Assembly: GCF_000182925.2 (NCBI RefSeq)
Contig: NC_026504.1
Location: 4,278,001-4,342,000 of the forward strand
Direction: 5' to 3'
Source: Neurospora crassa OR74A
Lineage: Eukaryota > Ascomycota > Sordariomycetes > Sordariales > Sordariaceae
Length of the DNA: 64,000 nucleotides
Position numbers and translations under genes: made by a program. Positions 1 through 13,389 of the stretch are shown here, piece after piece; positions within the stretch are counted from its first letter, which is position 1; every line of letters begins with the position of its first letter. Under the pieces are notes generated by a model that was not told where the DNA came from, searched no databases, and saw only the letters and a list, made by a program, of their open reading frames with translations.

Positions 1-1140
1 TACGAAGGTAGGCTTTATTTTAGAGGGAATATATAGTATAATTTATTTTATATAGAAGTTATTTAGCTTCTTCCTTTATTTTAAATAATTATATTATTTT
101 AGTTACTATTATATATATTAATAATAACTCCCGTCGGTAAAGTTTTAATATATTATAATAATTTAAATTTACTACTTCTATTTTCACTTCTTTGTATTTA
201 CCTCTTATAACTTTATAGAATAATATTTAAATATTATTGTACTATATTCTTAAATATTAAAGGGATAGCTTAGTATTATATAATATATCGCTCTATTATT
301 ACTTAGTAATATATATACTTTAAATTTAAAGGTACGAATAATATTTAATTTCTAATAAGAGAAGTGTAGAACTTAAATTTCCAATACTAGAAATATATCC
401 AAATATATTATTACTAATATCTCTCTACTATCCCTTAATTCCTATTCTAATACCAAACTAATACTACACAATATCGTCTAATTTCATCTCCCACTCCCAT
501 CATTTTGTATATTAAATTCGAGACTTATAATAATAAACCTATAATTTTATTATTTAAATTTAATTATTTACTCTAAATAAAGCGAGGTAAGGATAATTTA
601 ATATTCTCGTTACTACTATTCCAACTTCCTATAATTTTTCTCCCAAATTTTTACTAAAATAATTTCTCTCTCCTAAAATAATTTCTCTCCCAAACTCTTA
701 TTAAAATAATTTTTCTTACCCTACCATTATTCATTCTATTAGTTCGCTCGTCAGTAAATCTTTACGTAGGCAAGCAATTTCTTTCCTAATAACTTCTACT
801 ATTACTCCGCTATTTCTATCCTTATTTCCCTTAACGTTCTACTACTATACTATTACTAACGTTAAATAATAATTACTTTAAAATAATAATAATATTACTA
901 TAATAATTTAATATATATTCCCACCCAACTCTATTTTATACTTTAATTTTTAGTACCTACTAAAAACTTTCTTAAATTAAAATTAAAATTAATTAACTTG
1001 CGAGTTATAACGGCTGCAAAATAATAAAGTAAAAGAAATAAAAATTCTCCGCTCCTTAAATTTAAAAAGTAGTAGTAAACTAAATGCTAAATACCTTAAA
1101 TACGCCTACTACCCTCCCGAACTCTCAATTAGGAAAAACT
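1..1140. other. AT-rich sequence, no gene seen
   Basis: RIP-type composition throughout. I see no recognisable domain, RNA or clear terminal repeat. Some pyrimidine-rich stretches (about 600-720) show local direct repetition of a short CTCTC/AATAATTT-like unit. Confidence 0.6.
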
Positions 1141-2075
1141 AGAGTACTAAATACTTTAGACGCGCCTACTATCCTCCCAAACTTTTAACCGGGAAAAATT
1201 AAAACGCTGAACGCTTTAAATAAATATAATTATTTTCCGAATATTCAACTTGGAAAAGTTAGAGCGCCGAACGCTTTAAATAAATATAATTATTTTCCGA
1301 ACGTTTAATTTAGAAAAGTTAGAACTTTAAACGCTTTAGATGCGCTTACTAATATTTTAAATACTTAGCTTAGAAAAGCTAGAGCCTCGAACGCCTTAGA
1401 TAAATTAGCCTACCTTAAGAATAAAGCCGACGGCTAATCGAATATACCTGAAGAATTCCAATAGGGTAATAAATTAATAAAAAAATCTAAAGGCTAGCCG
1501 AATATTATTAAATAACTTAGACGGGGTAATAAATTAATAGAGAAATTTAGAGACTAACCGAATATTACTAAATAATTTAAATAGAGTAATAAATTAGTAG
1601 AGAAATCTAGAGGCTAGCCGAATATTATTAAATAACTTAAATATATTAAGGAAATAGTAGGAAAATTTAAAGGCCAATCGAATATTAGGGAAGTACCTAA
1701 ATACGGTAATAAATTAGTAGCGAATATAGGAAATTAAGTATTAACTATAAATAATTATAGATAGAATAAAGAAATAGTAATGAATATAGGAAATTAAGTG
1801 CCAACTATAGACAATTATAGATAGGATAAGGAAATAATAGCGAATATAGGAAGTTAAACGCTAGCTATAGATAATTATAAATAGGATAAGGAAATAACGG
1901 CGAATATAGGAAGCTAAGCTAGGGCTTCGAATAATATTAAATAGGGTAGGAGAAAGGTTACGAATTTAGGAAAATAAATTAGAGCTTCGGATAGTACTAG
2001 ACGGGGTAAGAGAAAGGTTACGAATTTGGGAAAATAAATTAAAATTTCGGATAATATTAAATAGAAGCTAGTAGG
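1141..2075 (+). repeat. Diverged tandem array of 60-bp units
   Basis: About fifteen consecutive units keep an exact 60-bp spacing. Four sub-types can be told apart: about 1,141-1,440, 1,441-1,740, 1,741-1,920 and 1,921-2,075. Neighbouring units share phrases such as AGAAAAGTTAGA, AGGCTAGCCGAATATTA, GGATAAGGAAATA and GAGAAAGGTTACGAATTT. The period equals 20 codons and no indels disturb the register, so the array probably derives from a protein-coding repeat that was later hit by RIP. Differences between units look largely like C/T or G/A transitions. The parent gene or element is unknown. It could be a repeat-bearing host gene or part of a transposon protein. Confidence 0.75.
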
Positions 2076-3179
2076 GGGGAAAATTTTATTAATAAAAGGA
2101 GAAGAAAAATATACCTCTTAATATAATGGATTTTATTGGAAGTTGATTAATTCTTTAAAGGAGGGAATAAAGGACGTAAGAAAGGGGTTGACGCTAGTGT
2201 TATTTATAAGGGCGCTAGTAAGTATAAAGAATTAGAGTAAGAATAATTTTAATTTAAAATTGAAGAAACTTTAGACGGATTATTATTTAATATATTTAAA
2301 GGTTGGATACTTTTTAAGGTAATCGGCGGTAGAAGTCCGGCTAACGGATTGGGAGGTGAAGAAATTAGTGCTACAAATAAATTTATTCTCTTATAATATA
2401 ATATTAATATAATTATTATTATTCGGAAAAACGATTTTAATTGCTAAAATAAATTATAGAAGAACGAAATTAAATTATCCTTCAACAATTAAGAAAACTA
2501 AGTCCACTCCAATAACTAAAAATTTAATAGTAGTAGAAGAATTAATATCTACGGAGTAGTTAGAGGGCATATATATAATGATTAATAATAAGGTTGAATT
2601 ATAGGTATTTTAAAAAGAAGATATTGAAATAATTAATACTAAAGAGACTGAGGAGGGAAATATTATTAAGGGCTTGGGAGTAGAAGTAGAATTAGAAATA
2701 AATAAGGATATTAAGAGAGGGGAGGTAAAGATATATATTATAGAGCTATTGCTAACTATTATATATAAGGAACGTCTATTAATAAAAGTTCGTACTAGGT
2801 ACAGGAATATTAAATTTAAGGGAGTAGGAAGTAAACCGCGTATAAATATTATAAACCCGAAGTTAAAACGTTTATTATTATAATTTACCCGCCTTACTAG
2901 AATTACTAAGCTGGTATATAGATAACCCTAATGGTAGCCCCTATAAATATTTACTAATAATATTAAATAAATTAGGATAATAGATTTTACTATTTTAGAA
3001 ATAAATAGGGCACTATTTAATAGTACGTATAAAGCTATTATATACTAACTATCTAAATAAAAATCTATAGTACAATCCGTAATAGAAGATATTCTTCCTA
3101 TTTATATTATATTTAGAAGTAACCCGGATTTTGTCTAAGGACTAGGAATATTCGATCCAATTCTCCCAGTCCCCGTTCC
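2076..3179 (+). other. Decayed coding-like AT-rich sequence
   Basis: The sequence after the 60-bp array stays coding-like on the plus strand in places, but I cannot assign a family. The longest uninterrupted frame is only 69 codons (2,674-2,883) and has no recognisable domain. It may be the continuation of whatever gene or element carried the 60-bp repeat. It ends at the target-site duplication of the Gypsy fossil that starts at 3,185. Confidence 0.4.
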
Positions 3180-3184
3180 AATTA

Positions 3185-3523
3185 TATTACGCGAAGATGT
3201 GCTTCACAAGTAATAACAATAGAGAATAATAATGTAAATAATTGGTTGCTAGATAGAGCAATAGTGCGTAACGATTAACGATAGTCTTATTAAAGGAAAC
3301 TAAAAATAAGAATTATCGCAAGCCTCAACCTGGAACTTCGTATACAACTTTACTAAATATAAGTAAAATAGATATAAAGTTGGTATAATATAAATTAATA
3401 ATCCGTTAACCTTAATAGAGGTTAATGGGACGAATACTCTTATATAATAAACTATATACTTTAACGAATATCTACTATAATAAAATAGAATATCTAAGTA
3501 TTTACTAAGAATACCCTATAATA
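3185..3523 (-). repeat. Left LTR (3' LTR of the minus-strand Gypsy fossil)
   Basis: This 339-bp copy matches 21,125-21,463 along its full length with no net length change. It is the more heavily AT-converted of the pair over most of its length. A purine-rich tract (minus strand GAAGGGGAAA, about 3,524-3,534) lies directly against it. Confidence 0.8.
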
Positions 3524-3614
3524 TTTCCCCTTCGATAAAAGGAAAAAAGTACTTGCTATCTACGTAATATTATTAAATCTAATTATATATATAAAAGATC
3601 CAATCATCCATCAA

Positions 3615-3714
3615 NNNNNNNNNNNNNNNNNNNNNNNNNNNNNNNNNNNNNNNNNNNNNNNNNNNNNNNNNNNNNNNNNNNNNNNNNNNNNNNNNNNNNN
3701 NNNNNNNNNNNNNN
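3615..3714. other. Assembly gap of 100 N
   Basis: Exactly 100 N suggests a placeholder of unknown true size. It falls where the 5' LTR of the plus-strand Gypsy fossil would be expected. The few bases on either side of the gap still contain CpA and TpG and look less RIP-mutated than their surroundings. Confidence 0.98.
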
Positions 3715-6700
3715 GTTCACGCCCTGTAATACTTTGTTGTACCTAACTATCGTATTAATACGTAATAAGTAATTTCGGAAAGAATAAAGGTAGTAAAAGA
3801 CTACTGCAGTAACCTAGTTTTTACGAGATTACGTTTGGCCGACTAGAGTAGTCGCTAGTAATTAATTAAGGCGTATTCGATACTGGTCGATACGAAGCGA
3901 GAACTTTAACTAAGTACTACAATAATTTTAGAATTATAAGCGCGATTATCGATATTTATTTTTATTTATTATTATTAATGAGAATTACAATAAGATATTT
4001 GGTTTTGGTAATTAATAGTAATCCTAGTAGGATTAAATTGACCTACGTAAGGTATTCCTAATATTATTAAAGGGGTTCGACCTACTCTAGTATATTTATA
4101 AAGAGGAAGTAACTGGCCTTTTAATCCTTAAGGATTTCGCTAAGAAGGCTAGAACCTCCCTTAAGGTTATAAAATTGCTTTATTACTTTAATGCTAAGTT
4201 TAAGGACTTTAATAACAAAGTTAACGCTATTATTAAAGTAAAGGATAAGTTAGCAGTTGCTTTTAAAAAAGAAGCTAAAGGTTTTAAAACCCGTATTACT
4301 ATATTCGAGGCCCTTAAGGCTTAATAAATAATTTAAGTTAATTAATAGCAATAGAAGTATAATAGTATTATTAGAAAGAATATAGTCCTATAAAAGAATA
4401 TTGCCTCCTTATAGTTAAATAATAATTCCCTATATACTATTATTAATTAGAAGGAGCGTAACGTTGCTATAGCGGAATAGTAGTATACTAATTTATTAAT
4501 TATATTCTAATTTTAGAACGATACCTTCGAAGAGATAAATATTAGCTATAAGGAAGCCCTCGCCGAGGCTAATCGTATTAAGATCTTTTGCGAAGAATTC
4601 GACTATATTAAATAGAAGTTTAGAAACGCCTAAATCGAGGCCCAACTTAGTATAACTAAACTAGCGGAGGTAGCTACTAAGAACTCTAAGTTCTTTATAC
4701 GCGTAGATGATAGTAATGAATCGGATATATAAAATACTTAAAAGGAGGTTTTTAAAGGAGAAGGTTTTAATTATACTAATAGTAGTAATAGGGACGGAAC
4801 TATTACTAATAGTACTAGCGCTAGCGGGTTTAATGTTAGTGGTATAGGAGGAGCCGGCGAACCTATTAGTTAAAAGCCTGGAATAGGCGGAGGATTTAAC
4901 GGATTTAGAAGTTTTAGTAGTAGTTTTAGTAGATTTAGAGGTTTTGGCGGAGGATTTAGCTTTAGCGGTCCCGGTAATCCTAATAATTCCGGTGGTCTAG
5001 GCGGAAATAGCGGCCCTGGCGGTTACTTTATAGGCCCGGATAGTTACTATTTTATTCCTACGTAGGCGATTAATACTTATATCTAATGTTGTAATTTGAT
5101 TAAAGACCCTAAGTAGTTTATTAGCGAAGAGAAGGATACGTTTAAATGCTATAATTAGTTTATCGCCTAATTAATAGCTATTCGTACTTACTAGGAAGTT
5201 AATAGCTATAATTTTATAAATAAAAAGACTAAATTCTTATACGTAATAGGTTATTTAAATAGCGAAATTAGAGTTACTATCATTGTAAGTATAAGAAAGA
5301 TTTTAAATAATTTTTATTACTTAATTATTTAAAATTAAACTACCGGATAAAGATTCTTAGACTATTTAGCTTCCTACTTCTAATAAAGTAACGTTATCGC
5401 CGTCTTTAAGAAGGCTATAGCCTAATTAAAGTAAAGTACGGGCGCTAATAGTAAATTTACTAACTTTACCGACTTCGAAGCACAATTTACTATATTAGTA
5501 GATAAGTACGGGTATAATGCGGCTACGAAGGTTCGTATACTAAAGAATAAAATTAATAGGAACTTCTGTACTACAATATCCTACTAGTATAATACTTCTA
5601 GTTATAATAATTAGGAGGGATAGGTGAAATTATACTATAGTTTATCTAAGTCCCTTAATAATACTATTTTCTATAATAATAGTAGTTAGGTTAATAGCGG
5701 CGGTAATAATAGTAGCGGTAATAGTAATAGTAGTAATAATAGGTAGAAGGACTCCGAGGTAATAGAAATCGACCGAATTAAAATAAACAAAATCGACCCA
5801 GAGGTCGTCCAAGCCTGCTTCGTAGCTAAATAATATATTAAATGCGGTAAACCCGGCTATTAGGCTCGTAAATACCGCGGCTAGATTAATTACGGCAGTA
5901 AACCTAAAGTTACTAGTAATAGCAATTCTAATACTAATAGTAGTAAGAATAGTAGGACTTAGAGTAGAAGATTTAATAGGTAGAATATTAAAGTTATAGC
6001 GGACCCTACGCCCCCGAAGGATATAACTAAAATAGTGGTTCCTAAGACTACTACCGCCTAGCAGTAGGGAAATAGCGAGCCCTCGGATTAAAACGTATCC
6101 GAAGGCTTAGAGGGGACTAAGGGATTAGGAGAGAGGAAGCTGGAAGTATTATCGAGAATATAAATATTTAATAAACTCTTATTTATTAGAAAGGCGAGCC
6201 TTTATCTATAGAAAGCTTAAATACTTATAAATAGAATACTACCCTCTTATCTACCTACCTTTAGTACCTCCAATACAATAGTAAAATTAATTACATATTA
6301 TTAGTCGACTTTAATTGTATAGGGAAAGCCTTTATTAATAGAACGTTCGTAGAAAAAGCATACTTTAAAATATATTAATTTAATAAAGTAAAACCCCTAT
6401 ATTTAATAGATAGAGGGTTTAAGGAATAGGTTAAATATTATATAGAGACGACTATACGGATCGGCTACTATAAAGAAATAATTAAACTTTTTATAGTAAA
6501 TTTAGCTTATAAATATTCCATTATTTTAGGGTGGCTATAGCTATAGCTCTACAACTTAGAAATTAATTAGGTAACTAATAAAATTATATAGAATAAAGAC
6601 TATATAGGAAATTGTATTAATAAAGCCGAAATTATTAAAGCGTTAGTAATACTAATATTTCTAACTTTAAAAACGGCGCTAAACTTACTCTTAGAAGAGT

Positions 6701-9700
6701 AAAGGATAGCTAAGGTATTAAAACGAAGGGTAATTATTAATTCTAAAAAACCTTAATTAATAAATTGGGTAACAATAAATTAGATATCTATATACCCTAC
6801 AGAGGCGCCGAAGGGAAGCTAAACCCTAATAATAGAAGCTCCCTTATAGTTAGTAGCGGTCGGAGAATTCGAAGAACCTTTCGGCCCTAATAGGAAGTTA
6901 AATAAGGTTAGAGTAATAATAGAAATTAAAGGTAGCCGCAGAATATAAACAATAGTAAGGCTAAAGCGGGTCAAGTATATTTATCTATACTACTTCGAAC
7001 TAGTAAACTTAAAAATAAACCCCCTTAATATAATAAATTTCCGGCTAATTAGTATAGAAACCTTTATAATAATAATATAATTAAAAGGCGTACGCATTAG
7101 TTCGACTACTTAGACAGAGTTAGAAGAGTTCTAGAAGGATAAAGTGCGTATAGTTATACTAATATTGTCTAAAGATATTTAGAGGGATATTATATAGGGT
7201 AGAAGGGAATTATATAAGAAATACTTTAAAGATTTAAAAATCTATAATCTTATTAACATTTATAAAGCCGAGGCGGCGGGGGACTAGCTCTCTACTACAT
7301 CCCTTAGACTAGGGGAAACCGCTCGTACCTTTATTAATTGAATATATAATTTAGGGGAATAAGAACTAACGCCGCCCAAGTGAGAACCCGTATTACTAAT
7401 AGAAATTAACTGAATCTATAGTATTATAGAAGAAAATATATAAAAATTTATAAATAAATCTATAAGGCCGAAGTATACCCCCGAGGAAATTAGGGAGCGT
7501 TTCCTTAACGAATATAAAGACCTATCTAGAGTAACTAACCTTATAAACATAGAGGTACTACTAAAATACCGTTTATACAACTATAAAATTAAATTAATCC
7601 CGGACAATAAATTATTATACTTAAAGGTAAGACCGATATCGCTATAGGAATTTAGAATTATTAAATAGTAACTTAATAATAATTTTGCTAAAGGATTTAT
7701 ACGACCCTCCACATTTAACGTAGCTTCTCTAATATTACTAGTATAGAAGTTTAATAGTAGTATAAGGATTTATATTAATTACCGGGGTATTAATAATATC
7801 TCTTTAAAGAATCGCTATCCCTTACCGCTAATTAAAGAGACCCTAAACGCTATTTATAAGGCAAAATAATTTACAAAAGTAAATATTATTATAGTATTCA
7901 ATAAATTACGTATAATAGAAGGCTATAAATAATTAATGGTTTTTATTATACGGTTCGGGTTATATAAATTATTAGTATACCCCTTTGGATTATTAAAGGC
8001 GCCAGCCTCCTTCTAAAACTTTATTAATAATATCTTATATAATATTTTAAATATATATACTACAATATACCTCAACAATATTTTAATCTTCTCTAAAACA
8101 TATAAGGAGTATATTAAGTACGTTAGGGAGGTACTTTAATAGTTAATAAATACGGGCCTACAAATTAATATTAATAAGTACGAATTTTATACCTAATAAA
8201 CGAAATATCTCGGGCTCATTATTACCCCCGGTAGTATTAAAATAGATCTGGATAAGGTAGAAGCCGTTACTCGTTAGGAAGCGCTAACCTCGAAGCGCTA
8301 ATTATAATAGTTCTTAAATTTTACTAACTTCTATAGACGGTTTATAGCCTAATTCTCCTCTATAGTAAAACTATTGTATAAGCTTATAAAGAAAGGCGTA
8401 GACTAGTAGTAAGAAGATAGGTATAAAGCGGCGTTCTAATCGCTAAAAGAAGCCTTTATAACAGCCCCAATCCTTAAGATTTATAATTAGGAGAAGCCTA
8501 TAATAGTAGAAATCGATACGTTTAATTAGTCGTTTAGGGGAACTTTATTTCAAATATACAACGACGGCTAATTCTACCCAATTATTTACTTTTCAACTAA
8601 ATATTTGGCGGCCGAATATAATTATAATATTTATAATAAAGAACTCCTTATAGTAGTAAAAGTATTGGAAGAATAGTAACTAAAGTTTGAAAGCGCAGCC
8701 CAACCCTTTAAAATTATTACGGATTACAAAAATTTAAAAACGTTTAGCACTATAAAGAAGCTTACGCCCAAGTATATACGTTAGTTAGAATTCCTATTAC
8801 AATTTAATTTTATAATTAAATATAAGCCTAATTCTATTAATATACAACCGGACGTATTAAGTAGAAAGCCGGAATATATCCTTAAAGATGCCTTAAATAA
8901 TAAACTATAAGTTAGAGAGAAGTTATTAATCGACCTTAATTATTTCAACGAATTATTTAATAAAGAAAATAAATTCTATATTAATATTATATTAAATATA
9001 GGGGAACCTCTTATTATTTATACACTTAAAAGCGAGGAAGGGGATAATAAAGCTAACTCAATAATCTATACCAATAACCTAATATCTAAATCTTATAGCA
9101 ATTCTACAATAATAGCCAAGATTATAGCGGCCATTAAAGAAGGTAAATAATAGCCGAAACACTTAAAGAAAGTCTTATACATCCCCTTCGTAAAGTACTA
9201 CCTTATTAATAATAAGGCAATATTTAAGGATTGAATTATAATACCCCCGGATAATAATAAGACTTAATTTAACTTAATTTATAGAACCTACGCTTTAGTA
9301 CCTAGCAATTACCTAAGGAGAAATAAAACGTTTAATTTAATAAATTGTATATATTAGTAGCCGGGCTTAATTATAGTAATTAATACTTACTATAAAGGTT
9401 GCCTCTCGTATTCAAAGACCAAACTATTATATTTAATACTAGTAAGTTTCTTAAAGCTATTACTACTACCCTATACTCCGTAGCGAAATATTTTTATAAA
9501 TTACGTTATATTACTACCTAAATTAATAAGGAATAGGAAGGGAACGGCCTATTAGTACGTAATAGTAGTAATAGATAGGCTAACTAAAATAAGGCATTTT
9601 ATCCCTTACAAAGGCTTATCGATTAAGGAATTAGTAGAGAAGTTTATCGATTATATTTATACCTTATATAGTTTATTAAATACTATTATATTAGATAGGG

Positions 9701-11670
9701 GAGTATAATTCGTATCCGTGTTTTAGCAATAACTCTCGAATAGGTTGGGGATTAAGCTGAAGCTCTCTACGCTATACTATAAGGAGACGAATAACTAAAT
9801 AAAAAGGATTAATATAGAGATAGAGTAATACCTTCGAATATTTATTAATTGGGCCTAAAACAACTAAGTCGACTGGTTAATATTAGCCAAATTTTAAAGT
9901 AATAACCTTTAGTTAGTAATTACAGGAGTTTTACCATTCTTCGCTAATTACAGATTTCATCCCCGGATAGGAATAGAACCCTTAAGACCGCTACTACTAA
10001 ATATATTACTAGAGTAACAGCAATAGATATTTAAAGCGAATAAAATTGTAGAGCGCTTTAGGGTAGTATAAGATAAGCTAATTGTATTATTACAATAAGC
10101 CTAGGACCGGTATAAGGCGGTAGCTAATGCAAAGAGGATAGATGCCCCTAAGTATAAACTAAGCAATATAATTATATTTAATATAGAGAACTACACTACA
10201 GGCCGGCTAACAGCAAAATTATTACTAAAGTTCGAAGGCCCCTTCCGGGTAATAAAAGCAAATTTTTACTCCCTAGAATTATTATTACTAACAAATATAA
10301 AGGTCACTTACGTAATTAATATATTTAGAGTTAAGCCTTATATAGAGGGACTGCCGGGATAATTAGACTTGGTTATAAATATAAAAGTTAATAAGGGTAT
10401 AGTAATTATTAGAACCGACGACTTTATAAAGGAGAGGCGTTAGGAATTTAAAGCCTTCTTAAATTACTAAAAGGTCGGAAATAATTAGTATTACTAAATT
10501 AAATAAATTTATTACCCCCCCGACTAGCAATTAGCAATAAATTTAAACAGTTATAACGAATTAGTTTAAGAGCTATATAATAACCGCCCTAAGCTAAGTC
10601 CCCCTTACCTAATTTTTAGGAAGGGATTTAAAGTATAGTAGAAGTCCAAAAACCTTACTAGCCCTAATAAACTACAACTAAAATTAAGGCTCCTATTACC
10701 GGCATTAGTACAACCCCCGGACAAATAAATTAAATAGAATTCGAGGCTGAATAAAAAGTAAGTAGAGAGCTAAACAAAAAGAAAGGAGTTCAATTCGATT
10801 TATTCCGCGCACCCTAATTAAATACTTTATAGTATACCCTTTTATAAAATAACTATTAATAATACTAAAAGATAATACATCTTACAGCGGTCTTACGTCT
10901 CCTATTCTCCGGAATAGCCCTACATAATTAATATTAAAAGATTAAAAGATAAAAAGAATTTAAGAGCGTTAGTAGTATAATAATTGAACATTTAAAGAAG
11001 AAATAAGGTATAAGTAGGGAGTTAAACGCGCGAACTCTCTAAATTTATACTAATAGCAATTATAAACGTCCCTATAAACCGCTATACTACAGGCGTCCCT
11101 ATAGTACCCCCGGTAGGGCTAATAATAGTAAGAATTATTAAAGTTCTCTATATATAATAATTGGAACGTTTTAAGCTAATTCCTAGCGTATAAATAGATT
11201 ATTAGGGGTAATAATAGCTCTTACGGTAGAAAAGTCGGATTTAACAATATTTTAATTAGTATTCTACCTCTAAGCGGGAGTTGAAGTACTAACGGGCGCT
11301 AAATAATTTCCCATCTTAGTAAAATTTTTATTAATACCTAATTGGGCGCAATTATAGAAAGGACCGAAAGGGCCTACTTTATTAATAATAATGGATTTCT
11401 TAAGCGGGAGCCTCGTTTTAAGGAAGGGTAATGTTATAAGCATTACTACTATATTCCTATATATAGATGGGTGCTACACTACAGTGGTACAGTCAACTGT
11501 GCAGCTGCCTGAGTGTAGTACAGTAGTCACGTGTATACGTGTAGTGGTCCGTGTACTAGACCCACGCACAAGCGTGCCCTATATAGTTCTCGTGCGCGCA
11601 CAGGATTCTCTTCCTGTTCCTCGCACAACAATCAAAGTCTTAGCTTAGTGCTTGCTCGCGCCCCGTGACA
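3715..11670 (+). mobile_element. Ty3/Gypsy LTR retrotransposon fossil, plus strand
   Basis: Order of the parts on the plus strand: gag-like region with a CCHC-type knuckle trace at about 5,830-5,880; protease area about 6,270-6,560; reverse transcriptase about 7,550-8,350 (a trace of the YxDD-ILIFS block near 8,075); RNase H about 8,480-8,890; integrase about 9,340-10,100; integrase C-terminal and chromo-like area about 10,200-11,000; purine tract at about 11,420; and the 3' LTR at 11,432-11,670. The gag-pol-integrase order is that of Gypsy. It is broken, with many breaks, and heavily RIP-mutated. The 5' end is hidden by the assembly gap. It lies inside the minus-strand Gypsy unit, so it probably inserted later. 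Confidence 0.8.
11432..11670 (+). repeat. 3' LTR of the plus-strand Gypsy fossil, largely GC-rich
   Basis: The LTR begins TGTTAT just after the purine tract AAGGAAGGG and ends GTGACA, a near-perfect terminal inverted repeat of the TGTCAC/GTGACA type. Its first 35-40 bp are AT-rich, like the rest of the block. From about 11,460 to 11,670 the composition is normal, with many CpA, TpG and CpG dinucleotides (for example CACGCACAAGCGTGCCC). The second LTR was not found and may lie in the assembly gap. Confidence 0.6.
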
Positions 11671-13389
11671 ATGCTAAAATTAGTACAATCCTTATTATAA
11701 TTAGCGAGGGCGTTAACGAAGGTCGGATATACTTTTCCTTTATTACTACTTTCGTTAATAATAACTAAGCGTAATTATACAATACAGATTGGAATTTTAT
11801 ATACCTTTTTTAAAATTACTTTAATAATTAAAGTTTTAATACGAAATAAAATAGGGGCTAGTCTAATTAAAAGTTATAAAACTTTACAAACCTTATTAAC
11901 TAGCTAAGCGAATTCTCAATACTCCTAAATTTTAAAGAAGTTAATATTATTAATATTAATAATACGGCTATTAAAGTAAATATTATAAAGAATAGTTAGG
12001 TAACGCGCCTAGAAACGTTCGTTAGTAATAATTAATTCCTCTATATATCCTCTTCCAAAGAGGATATCGCTAAACTTAATAGCAATTATAAGAACTAAAT
12101 TGAATTCTCCGCTAGAATATAACTCCTAAATTTTAATATTATTAAATCTAGTAAGAGTATTAAATTCCTACTCCTACCAGGATCTATTACAACTACTAGG
12201 AATTAAATCCTTTAGAAGTTCGTTTAATAAAAATACGGGCGTAAGGTAAGTAAGATTGCTATTAATAGAGTATAGGATTACTAAATCTATATCAATTAAT
12301 TTACCCGTACAATTAATAGTACTATAAAAAATAGAGTACAACTTATTTTCGTACAATATAAAGAGATAGTTAGTAATTATAATTAGTATTAAGCGTCTAC
12401 CATTTTCCGCTTTTTTAGGGTTATAAATAAGAACTCTTTAGGTAAATTAGAAGGATTTACTAGGAAAATAGCTAAGGGGATTATAGGAGCGACAATCTTA
12501 ACTAAAATTATTAAACGTATTAATAATATACTTATAGTAAATATAATTAAAGAAATATCTAAGTAAAACTAAGTCTATCTATTCAATAAAATCGGCTATA
12601 AAGTTAGGTAGCACTATATATATACTATCTATTCCTAAATTAATAATCTTACTAAAAATACTATTAATAGTATAATAATTGAAGTATTTTACTATATTAA
12701 CTAATACGCCGAACTATAAATTATATTCGAGTAATTATAGGGCGAGCTACTAATTTACTATAAAATTATATAAATTACTATTATAATTAGAATTATTAAC
12801 CTAATTATTAAGAATTACAAGTAGGTTATTAGCAGGCGGCGGAGAATTTATATCGACATTAACTATTTTATTATACTACAATTATAATTAATAAATATAA
12901 AATAAAAGAGGATTAATAAATAATAATTAATTTTAATAAGATTATTATATAAGGCTGTAGTAGAATTAAACGTATAGGGATAAGGCAAGTAGTAATAAAG
13001 TTACTAAGGTAAAAAAGAGAGAGTATAAGAGTAACTAGATAATTTTAATTCTTTTAAAAATTATATATACATACTAAAATTCTTCCTTTACAAATATTTA
13101 CCTACTAAGGCCGTTTGCCGTATATAACTATAACTACCGTTACCTTTATACAACTATACGTACCTACCTAATTAGGATAGAAACTTTTAATTAAAATTGT
13201 AAGTAGTATATAGTATATTATTTTATATACTATTAGTAATAGGCTTACTTCCGTTTAAGCGTACTTCTAAACGAAGTTCTAAAAATCTTAATAGAAAATA
13301 TAGAAAATATAACTTCTGTAGGAAAGTCCAATATAGAAAGAAAATAGAAAAACTTTAAACAAAAGAAACGCTTTCAAACCTTTATAGTT
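11671..13389 (+). other. AT-rich fossil sequence of unresolved family
   Basis: This stretch lies between the plus-strand Gypsy 3' LTR and the 3' end of the minus-strand Gypsy coding region. Around 12,420-12,960 the plus strand reads coding-like with a basic patch, but no domain is recognisable. The part at about 12,990-13,390 has no coding look. It ends at a minus-strand purine tract GAGGGGGAGAT (about 13,392-13,402), so it may be a second LTR of another family. I could not find its partner. Confidence 0.4.

Noticed and set aside
11391-11648. 85-codon frame over the GC-rich island
   Set aside because: It spans the end of a Gypsy internal region and its LTR. Composition and terminal signals fit an LTR rather than a gene.
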